A stretch of 64,000 nucleotides of DNA from positions 5,421,112-5,485,111 of the forward strand of contig NC_134842.1 of the NCBI RefSeq assembly GCF_965363235.1, read 5' to 3'. The first letter of the stretch is position 1; every line of letters starts with the position of its first letter. The DNA is from Mytilus galloprovincialis (Eukaryota > Mollusca > Bivalvia > Mytilida > Mytilidae). This document shows positions 55,075 to 64,000 of the stretch, one piece after another. The notes beneath the pieces were generated by a model. That model saw only the letters and a list, made by a program, of their open reading frames with translations. It made no database searches and was not told the origin of the DNA. A program made the position numbers and the translations under genes.

Positions 55075-57473
55075 AGCTCACCTGTCCCGAAGGGACAAGT
55101 GAGCTTATGCCATCACTTGGCGTCCGTCGTCGTCCGTCGTCTGTCGTCCGTCGTCTGTCGTCGTCTGTCGTCGTAAACTATTTCAAGAATCTTCTCCTCT
55201 GAAACTACTGGGCCAAATACTTCCAAACTTTAACTGAATGTTCCTTAGGGTATCTAGTTTGTAAATTGTATCCGAAGTTTTGATCTATCAACAAACATGG
55301 TCGCCATTGCTAAAAATAGAACATAGGGGTCAAATGCAGTTTTTGGCTTATAACTCAAAAACCAAAGCATTTAGAGCAAATCTGACGTGAGTAATATTGT
55401 TTATCAGGTCAAGATCTATCTGCCCTGAAATTTTCAGATGAATCAGACAACCTGTTGTTGGGTTGCTGCCCCTGAATTGATAATTTTAAGGAAATTTTTC
55501 TGTTTTTGTTTATTATCTTGAATATAATTATAGATAGAAATAAACTGTAAACAGCAATAATGTTCAGCAAAGTAAGATCTTCAATTAAGTCAAATTGACC
55601 AAAATTGTCAATTGACCACTTAAGGAGTTATTGCCCTTTATAGTCAATTTTTAACCATTTTTCGTAAATCTTAGTAATCTTTTACAAAAATCTTCTCCTC
55701 TGAAACTACTGGGCCAAATACTTCCAAACTTTAACTGAATGTTCCTTAGGGTATCTAGTTTGTAAATTGTATCCGAAGTTATGATCTATCAACAAACATG
55801 GTCGCCATTGCTAAAAATAGAACATAGGGGTCAAATGCAGTTTTTGGCTTATAACTCAAAAACCAAAGCATTTAGAGCAAATCTGACGTGGGTAATATTG
55901 TTTCTCAGGTCAAGATCTATCTGCCCTGAAATTTTCAGATGAATCAGACAACCTGTTGTTGGGTTGCTGCCCCTGAATTGATAATTTTAAGGGAATTTTT
56001 CTGTTTTTGTTTATTATCTTGAATATAATTATAGATAGAAATAAACTGTAAACAGCAATAATGTTCAGCAAAGTAAGATCTTCAATTAAGTCAAATTGAC
56101 CAAAATTGTCAATTGACCACTTAAGGAGTTATTGCCCTTTATAGTCAATTTTTAACCATTTTTCGTAAATCTTAGTAATCTTTTACAAAAATCTTCTCCT
56201 CTGAAACTACTGGGCCAAATACTTCCAAACTTTAACTGAATGTTCATTAGGGTATCTAGTTTGTAAATTGTATCCGAAGTTATGATCTATCAACAAACAT
56301 GGTCGCCATTGCTAAAAATAGAACATAGGGGTCAAATGCAGTTTTTGGCTTATAACTCAAAAACCAAAGCATTTAGAGCAAATCTGACGTGGGTAATATT
56401 GTTTATCAGGTCAAGATCTATCTGCCCTGAAATTTTCAGATGAATCAGACAACCTGTTGTTGGGTTGCTGCCCCTGAATTGATAATTTTAAGGAAATTTT
56501 TCTGTTTTTGTTTATTATCTTGAATATAATTATAGATAGAAATAAACTGTAAACAGCAATAATGTTCAGCAAAGTAAGATCTTCAATTAAGTCAAATTGA
56601 CCAAAATTGTCAATTGGCCACTTAAGGAGTTATTGCCCTTTATAGTCAATTTTTAACCATTTTTCGTAAATCTTAGTAATCTTTTACAAAAATCTTCTCC
56701 TCTGAAACTACTGGGCCAAATACTTCCAAACTTTAACTGAATGTTCATTAGGGTATCTAGTTTGTAAATTGTATCCGAAGTTATGATCTATCAACAAACA
56801 TGGTCGCCATTGCTAAAAATAGAACATAGGGGTCAAATGCAGTTTTTGGCTTATAACTCAAAAACCAAAGCATTTAGAGCAAATCTGACGTGGGTAATAT
56901 TGTTTATCAGGTCAAGATCTATCTGCCCTGAAATTTTCAGATGAATCAGACAACCTGTTGTTGGGTTGCTGCCCCTGAATTGATAATTTTAAGGAAATTT
57001 TTCTGTTTTTGTTTATTATCTTGAATATAATTATAGATAGAAATAAACTGTAAACAGCAATAATGTTCAGCAAAGTAAGATCTTCAATTAAGTCAATTGA
57101 CCAAAATTGTCAATTGACCACTTAAGGAGTTATTGCCCTTTAAAGACTTTTTTTCACAATTTGTTCATCATGTTGACTTACTTTAAAAAATCTTCTCCTT
57201 TGAAACTGCTGTATCAATTTCAGCCAAACTTAGGCTAAATGAGTTTCAGAGTATCTAGTATAAATTTTATATTTTATTTCCTTGTATGTCAAGAAACATA
57301 GCTCCTATGGCTAAAATAGAACATAGGAGAAAATGATTATTTTTTTTGGCTTTTGAAGAAAATAGGACGATCCAAAAAACATTTAAATAAATTGAAAAGC
57401 CAAAATAATCATTGATGAGAGATTTAACCAAAAGAATTAAGGTGAGCGATTCAGGCTCTTGAGAGCCTCTTGT
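55075..57473 (+). repeat. Family B element, four ~501-bp monomers
   Basis: It opens with hairpin 55075-55105 (AGCTCACCTGTCCC..GGGACAAGTGAGCT) and a GTCGTC/GTCCGTC tract. CTTCTCCTCT then marks monomers at 55191, 55692, 56193 and 56694, all 501 bp apart and nearly identical. A diverged fifth partial unit starts at 57192. It ends with GGTGAGCG and the hairpin AGGCTCTTGAGAGCCT. No frame stays open across a monomer. Confidence 0.9.
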
Positions 57474-57494
57474 TTTTGTATGAGATTAAAAAAA

Positions 57495-57590
57495 AGGAGA
57501 TGTGGTACATATATGTATGATTGATTGTCAATGAGACAACTATCCACTAGAGTTCAAATGAAGAGGATAATTATAAGCAATTATTGGCAT
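57495..57590 (-). repeat. Inverted retroposon tail
   Basis: GAGATGTGGTACATAT and TTGTCAATGAGACAACTATC; member of the common tail family. Confidence 0.5.
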
Positions 57591-57779
57591 CCGTATGGCT
57601 TTCATGGCCGTATTTTATATCTGTTTCTGTTTCTACTTTGATGACGGTGAAGAATTTATATTTTTTTAATATATTTTCCTCTTGAAACGAAAATAAAAAG
57701 TATACCCACTAGAAGACTGGTGTCAAGCTTTAGATACAACCATTTCAATTTAGATGTATTTATGGACATTTCAATGGCA

Positions 57780-58010
57780 TGTGAGTGTTGACCTTACGAT
57801 GTTTTACTGGACAAACTACTAGCTTATGGTGTATCTGCACTTTCAGTATCCTTCTTTCATTCATATCTTTTTACAAATCAAAGTCAATGGTGTCCCGAGC
57901 AGTTAGGCTGACATACAGAAAGGTTTACCGTACCTAAAGTTCAATTTTAGGCTCCCTACTATTTAATGTTTTTATAAATGATATGATTTACTTCGCAAAA
58001 TTGTGATTTA
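57780..58010 (+). pseudogene. Non-LTR retrotransposon RT fragment
   Basis: In one frame DVLLDKLLAYGVSALSVSFF, then after a frameshift SILGSLLFNVFINDMIYF. These are the LLxKLxxYG and GSILGPLLFxxFINDM landmarks of LINE-type reverse transcriptases, with G/P substitutions and frameshifts. The fragment stops just before the catalytic YADD region. Dead. Confidence 0.7.
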
Positions 58011-59404
58011 AACTTTATACATAGAAAAAATAAAAATTTATATGTATCTTTTTTGGTTGAAATGTGTCTGAAAATGAGATTATGTTTTTGGGGTTCTACT
58101 GTTTGATGGTATGATAAAAGCAGATGGGATTGCTACGATTTGATGTACTATTTTGTAGAACATTATCAATCTTGTGCGAAGTCTTCTTTCTTGTAGTGTG
58201 GGCCAGATTGGTGAGTTTATAATCGGTCTGTCCTACTACTGATGTAACGGTACCTGTTACCGTCATACCGGTATCTGACAGCTCGACTTTGGACCATCTC
58301 GATGAGGTTATATGACCATATAAATTTTCTGAACAATTTTATGACACCTATCAATTAATAATGTACATTTCATTAGGGACTATCATTTGCTCTTGATTTT
58401 TTTTTCATTTTCATAGTACATAGTACATGTACCTTCTGATATGTGTTTTTTTTTTTTTTTTATTGTTTTTTTTTTTTTGTCTCTCAACATATATATATTT
58501 TCTAGTAATTCAGCAACCATGTTCGTCAAAGTTTCATAAGATTACTCGCCAAAACGTAATACTAAAAATAAATTAAAGACTGAAAGTATAATTATATACA
58601 TAATATCTTAAATTATGTTATATGAATCTAAGGCGCAATTACTACATAAGTAAGCCGCCTTCCAAAACCAATAACAACAACAATGAGGTTTGTTCAACTG
58701 TGTGCGGGATATGCCTGAGTTTTGATGTTCTGGTATGATGTTTTTAAATTTCTTTTTTAGAAGCCCAATGATTTGATACCATTAGCTATGGTTTATGCTT
58801 TGTATTGATCTGGTGAGTTAAGCCATTTTAATCTGATTTTAAGTTTGTTCTTATGTTGTGCTGAGACACCACTATCCTAGGTTAGAAGGAGCGCTCACAA
58901 ACATGTTTAAGAGAGATCCTGGTAAACTTATCGATCCTTTAAATAAACTTTTTCTAAATAATTACCAATTTAACATTGGAATTAGATCATTATTGAATAG
59001 TGTTTTTATTGGTATTAATATTGATTTTGTTTTTACTAAATTAAAAGCAAACTAAATATAATTGTTATACACATTCATGGATCTGCAATCTGTCGATACC
59101 TGTATCTTAGCATTGCACAAAGTTATGGTTTTTTTTTTACTGTTTATGATGTCTTTACACTAAATCCATCGGATGTTGGATTTGTACTGATTGATAATTT
59201 AGCTTAGATGTATGATTTTTTTATTAGTTGTTAGTGGCTTTGAACTAGCTGCCAGTAACTGCAAGTACACTCAGATCTGTACTTAGTGTCATTTTGTTGT
59301 GGGGATATACAAGTACCCAGTCATGTCCACTCTGTGTAGTAATTCTATTTGTATCATTCATTTGATGAGTTCAGCCTTTTGCAACTGATTTTTATAGTTT
59401 GTTA
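58011..59404. other. No gene seen
   Basis: AT-rich with T-runs at 58447-58482. The 65-codon frame at 58858-59055 is unsupported. Confidence 0.4.
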
Positions 59405-60085
59405 TTATCTTGTACTGTTACATGTACACCACTGCCCAAGGTAAGGGGGAGTGTTAGGATCCCGCTAACATATTTAACCCCTCCACATTCTGTATGTATG
59501 TGTCTGTCCCAAGTCAGGAGCCCGCACTTCAGTGGTTATTGTTTGTTTATGTGTTACATATTTGTTTTCATTCATTTTTTGGTACATAAATTAGACTGTT
59601 AGTTTTCTCGTTTTAATTGTTTTAATTTGTCATTTCAGGGCCTTTTATAGCTGACTATGCAGTATGGGCTTTGCTCATTGTTGAAGGCCGTACGGTGATC
59701 TATAATTGTTAATGTCTGTCACGGTGTCATTTGGTTTTTTGTGGAGAGTTGCATAATGGGAATCATACCACATCTTCTTTTTTATATTAACCCCGTCATA
59801 TTCTTGATGTGCATATCCGTGTCAGGAGACTGTGGTTCAGGGATTGTTGCTGGTTTCTGTCTGTCATGTTTGTTTTTCTTAAATGGTTTTGTTATAAGTT
59901 ATGCTGTTAGTTATCTCTATTGAATTGTTTTATATTTTTCATGTCAGAGCCTTTGATAGTTGACTATATAGTTTGGGTTTTTGTTATTACTGAAGATCGT
60001 GCGGTTGCCTATAATTGCTTACATCAATTTCATTTGAACACGGGTTGATAATTGTCTAATTGGCAACCATATCACATCACTATAT
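59405..60085 (+). repeat. Retroposon 3' regions, two copies
   Basis: CCCAAGTCAGGAGCCCGCAC, TTAGACTGTTAGTTTTCTCG, GAAGGCCGTACGGTGATCTA and tail AATCATACCACATCTTC at ~59760-59778. A second diverged copy ends at ~60075 (TTGGCAACCATATCACATC). Confidence 0.6.
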
Positions 60086-60411
60086 TTTAATGAAAAAAAG
60101 ACAAAATTTATACATGCAAGACAATCAGACCATTTCGCAAATTGAATTCTCATAATTGTCTTTCAGCACTGCTAGGGAATTGTGATTTAAAAGTTCATAC
60201 AGAACAAACATTATTTCTAGATTATCCTGCACAATGATCACTAAGACGCTTGATGAACATTAATAGTGCAGGGATATAGACGACCCTCTCTATCTGGTAA
60301 ATGATGTCATAAAGGACTGCATTATTGACGATTTTTTTTCCGGTGACAGACAAACTTGAAAGTGGTCTCCACATGATTTTTGTCAAGTAACTATATCTAT
60401 TCTTTTTCAGG

Positions 60412-60515
60412 AGCGGATCCACCCATTTATAAAGGGGGGGTTCCAACTTACTACATGTCCCATTTGAAATGCATTGATCATCAAATTAAAAGAGGGGGTT
60501 TCAACTGCAAGAACT
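60412..60515. mobile_element. MITE fragment of the 7049-7205 family
   Basis: GAGCGGATCCACCCATTTAT and TTTGAAATGCATTGATCAT; the right end is lost. Confidence 0.5.
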
Positions 60516-61819
60516 CTGTGTTATATAATTTTCAAAATTTGAATGAATATAAAATTAATAATATGGGTGTAAAAGCTTAAATCTTACTGTACATGTACTA
60601 CGAAGGGAACAAAGTACAAGGAAACAAAACTTAAATTGTTTTCTGATCGACATGCTGATCAATATTTTAAGGTGAATAAGGAACTGGATAAGCTCTTAAA
60701 TAAGAACAATGTCTATTTATTCACACATGCACATGTCTTTAATGTAGAACAATGACCACGGTCATCTGTAATGAAACATAAAACATTATAAGGTGTAATA
60801 CCACCATTGATTTTCCCCTGTTGAATGAATGAATGAATGAATGAATGAATATTTTATTTATATAAATAATATGCTATGGCATACATAAACAAGTATATAC
60901 AATGTGACAAAACAACAGATAGCAGAGAACAATACATAATATAATAAAGGTACAATTAATTCACAATACATGATCTAATTTTCCAAGCATATTTCAGATA
61001 GTAACACAGTTTAATTGTGATTAATTTTGATTTTGCTTGAAGTAAATGAAAAAGTTTTAAATTATTTGGTCAAGAACAATTATATTTTGGCAAATGTTCT
61101 TGACTCACAGTTCTGTAGGCTGGACATACAAGTACGAAGTGGTATTCATTTTCAATACAAGCCATATTAGTCTTTGTTAAATTTGCATTTTTCAAAAAAA
61201 TGTGCAGAATTTATCTTTGTTTCAAATAAAGAAATACTTGGCATGAGTAAAGTTTTATCCTGTCCAGTACTATAGAAAAAAATTCACATAACATTTCATT
61301 GCATATAAGAAAAGAACCATCATTGGAAGTTAACCAATCAAATGTCTCCCCTTATTTTATCTGTGTACAAGGTTTAGTCACCATGTAACCTCAAGATTAC
61401 AATATTTTCTATAGAAATCCCAAATAAAAAAATAATGGTGTTTTGAAATACCCAAGACATATGTTTATGACACAGAAATGTTTTTACTGCAAACTTGAAT
61501 TAAATCACAAGATAGGCTTTTTGAGTATAAATAAGTTTAAACTAAAGAAACTGTGATTTTTCGTTATAGTTATTATTTACATTATAAATTAGTCCATTTA
61601 GCAGATACAAGGCAATCAGAAAATAGAATATAATAAACCATATGAAATACGTTACCCTGGAAATGTACGCATATAAATCACACACAAAAATGACGTAAAT
61701 ATGTTTTATTCTTTTCAAAATAGATCTAAATCGAGTTTATTATTGCCCGACTCATAAATCCTACAAAATTTCATTCAAACACTTACAACTGCATTTGATC
61801 ATTATGATTAAACCAATTT
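60516..61819. other. No gene seen; GAAT microsatellite
   Basis: (GAAT)n at 60823-60850. Otherwise AT-rich, with nothing recognised. Confidence 0.45.
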
Positions 61820-62410
61820 CCAATAAAAGAGGGACGAAAGATACCAGGAGGACAGTCAAACTCGTATATTGAAAATAAACTGACAACACCATTGGTAAAA
61901 ATGAAAAGACAAACAGACAAACAATAGTACACATGACACAACATAAAAAAACTAAAGAATAAGCAACACGTACCCCACCAAAAACTATGGGTGATCTCAG
62001 GTGCTCCGGAAAGGTAAGCAGACTCTGGTCTATAACAAATCCGGTAAATAGTCTAATTCGGTAGATCACATTCATAAAAAAAAAGATTGATTGTAGTTAG
62101 AACGTAAGGAACATATCCGGTATCATCTTTAAAACGGTTATTCCATAACGGTCAACCAACTAGTGATAGAGTCCGTAAAATTTACGAAGGGATGATTTCA
62201 ACTTCACCATTGGTTTATTAGCTTCCTTGTGAGCAGTAACCCTCTATCAAGAAAATAATGATAGGAAATACAAGCACGGGAATATCGTATGAACTGTGAG
62301 ATACATACCTCGTATGCAGGTGCTGCTGGAATGTTACTACTTAGAAATGGACAGTTCACAATTGGAAAGCTTAAATCATCTCTTATAGAGCTCTCTTCAT
62401 ATAATATCAA
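61820..62410 (-). pseudogene. 5'-truncated retroelement with dead RT fragment
   Basis: On the minus strand, 62410-62204 reads IRDDLSFPIVNCPFLSSNIP, then YEVCISQFIRYSRAC and DRGLLLTRKLINQ. It loses frame and hits stops (KSSLRKFYG appears in another frame). The 3' region to 61820 matches the flanks of the 26-bp minisatellite at 36640-37440. The RT is homologous to that at 20589-21785 but from a different subfamily. Confidence 0.75.
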
Positions 62411-62534
62411 CTACATGAATAAAACATAAATATTAAATACAAACTTATATAAACAATATACATATATGTAAATATATAATAAAAATAATATCTGATGATG
62501 CAAGTCGAGTATTATATGCTTGTATGACAACTCA

Positions 62535-62648
62535 GGTTAAAAGGGGTGTGTTCAAACTATGTATATATATACTCCGATTCAAATGCACTGATCATCCAAA
62601 AAAGGGGGTTCCAACCCCTGGAACCCTCCCCAATGGATCCGCGACTGG
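62535..62648. mobile_element. MITE fragment of the 7049-7205 family
   Basis: ATTCAAATGCACTGATCATC and AATGGATCCGCGACTGG; one end degraded. Confidence 0.5.
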
Positions 62649-62753
62649 GTTCACTGATTTGGTTGTTAGGCTACATAAAACAAGTTTGTCCCTTGAACTC
62701 AAATGTGTAAGACCCTCAAAGTAGTAAAGGTCGTTACTCTCCTTTCGTCGTGG

Positions 62754-62935
62754 TGATCTCTTCTGCTAATGAGCCTATACAAAACCAGTTTGTCTTTTGA
62801 TCTCTTGAGCTAATGAGTCTATACAAAACCAGTTTGTCTTTTGATCTATTGAGCTAATGAGCCTATCCAGTTTGTCTTTTGATCTCGTCAGCTAATGAGC
62901 CTATACAAAACCAGTTTATCTTTTGATCTCTTTAG
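62754..62935. repeat. ~45-bp tandem repeat, four units
   Basis: GCTAATGAGCCTATACAAAA followed by CCAGTTTGTCTTTTGATCTC; the third unit lacks ACAAAAC. Confidence 0.85.
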
Positions 62936-62945
62936 TTTAAATATA

Positions 62946-63156
62946 TTATGGATTCATTTATTTTCGTTGATACCAATTTTCATGCATTAAGTAAAACTTG
63001 CATTTTCGTGAATATTTATCTCATGGTTTTCACAAAGTCTGCATACAAGCCTTATATGTGAAATTTGTCATTCGTTGAACATTTAAATTCGTGGTTCACC
63101 TTATCCATGAAACCTACGAAAATTGGTATCATACGAATAATAATGAACCCACAGTA
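62946..63156. mobile_element. 211-bp MITE, second copy of 18055-18267
   Basis: GGATTCATTTATTTTCGTTG at the left, CGAATAATAATGAACCCACA at the right; the interior ATTCGTTGAACATTTAAATTC is shared with the 18-kb copy. Confidence 0.7.
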
Positions 63157-64000
63157 CTTAGTTTGTCCGTTTCATTTCAGAAATCAAAAAAATTTGCGAT
63201 AACTCTACACATTTATAGCCTTGATGTTTAGTTCCTCCTCTTCGGGCACCTACAATGTCAATGTATAATAAATGTTATCGTTTAAATGCTTTTTTTCAAA
63301 TTGCGTTAATTTAAACATAAGAAAAAGCCTCTGTCCTGTGTTAGTCTCTAATTTTTTTTGTAATTCTACTAATTTTATATGACGTCCATTTTCACTGAAC
63401 TTGTACACATTTTTGTTTAGTGGCCAGCTACTGAAGCCCGATTTAGGTACGGGTTTTTTTTCGCTGTTTTGAGATCAATTACTCCATCAAAATATTTCTT
63501 TCGAATGCCAATGAGACAACTAAATGCATGTCACTATTGGGCATCAACGTATACTACTCAAATATAATTTTAAACAAAAAAGCTCTGAAAAGTAATAAAG
63601 GGTATGTTACTATTTGTTTATTTGTCACAGTGTGCCGATTTAAAGACAAGAAGATCATAAAGCTCTTTAAAAATCATAGAGTTATTTTTGAAAACTTTTT
63701 ACTAAGCCTCTACATTGATCAACTAAATGACTTATAAATAATGTTCCTATCCTCGCAGACAAAGCCCAAACAATGCCGTTTTGTTTGCTTATATGGTTTT
63801 TGTTGAAATTTTATCCATTTTGCTTACCAATATTTTACTATTTAGTTTATATATTCTAATCTGAATACAAACACAAAGACACACATAATAAAAACAGTTT
63901 AAATACTGCCGAACACTCAATTGAATTTGATGTGACTGTCATACAAGTGAGAGATTTAGTTTGCTATAAATCCAGGCTCAATCCACCATTTTCTACATAA
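63157..64000. other. No gene seen; retroposon begins at window end
   Basis: AT-rich. A tail scrap AATGCCAATGAGACAAC lies at ~63505, and GGCTCAATCCACCATTTTCT at 63976 starts a retroposon copy that leaves the window. Confidence 0.45.

Overview
The window looks like AT-rich, repeat-dense, gene-poor animal nuclear DNA. The best fit is a bivalve mollusc, probably a mussel such as Mytilus or a close relative. This rests on spliced genes with GT..AG introns, a dermatopontin-type secreted-protein gene, and many dispersed repeats that I recognise as bivalve-like. Genus and species are inference; no search was run.

Layout. 1-6.6 kb: two inverted copies of a 147-bp-monomer repeat element flank a 1.7-kb minisatellite of 29-bp units. 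7-8.6 kb: a MITE, a hammerhead-like motif, two hairpin repeats and a candidate signal-peptide first exon with a TATA box. 8.7-16 kb: mostly gene-free, with retroposon pieces and tRNA-like SINE heads. 16.3-19.4 kb: a dermatopontin-like gene on the minus strand (TATA box, non-coding first exon, three coding exons, last exon not found). 19.8-25.3 kb: a minisatellite split by a dead reverse-transcriptase element, a foldback with ~210-bp arms, and two poly-G foldbacks. 26.3-32.3 kb: a tandem-repeat element with a Polinton/Maverick (adintovirus-like) insertion. 36.0-52.6 kb: one five-exon minus-strand gene encoding 407 residues of unknown function, its introns filled with TIR elements, Helentron-like repeats and minisatellites. 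53-64 kb: repeats only, including four near-identical 501-bp monomers at 55.2-57.2 kb and two dead reverse-transcriptase fragments.

The most notable locus is 27326-32266. It is a 4941-bp element beginning AG and ending CT, with long terminal inverted repeats and a perfect 6-bp target duplication (CACCTG). It carries a 499-residue protein joining a C2H2 zinc finger, 20 prolines, a viral packaging-type ATPase, a second zinc finger and an adenain/Ulp1-type cysteine protease. It also carries a penton-like candidate overlapping that gene by 44 bp and a small Cys/His protein. Polymerase, integrase and major capsid genes are absent, so the element is either a compact non-autonomous derivative or an undescribed minimal form. 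It sits inside the terminal hairpin of a host repeat.

A second theme is architecture. Four otherwise unrelated repeat families (monomers of about 147, 170 and 501 bp, and one irregular) each end in a GC-rich short-repeat tract followed by a palindromic hairpin. This matches the layout known for non-autonomous Helentron/pearl-type elements of bivalves. No CRISPR, bacterial operon or rRNA gene is present, and no intact tRNA gene was seen.
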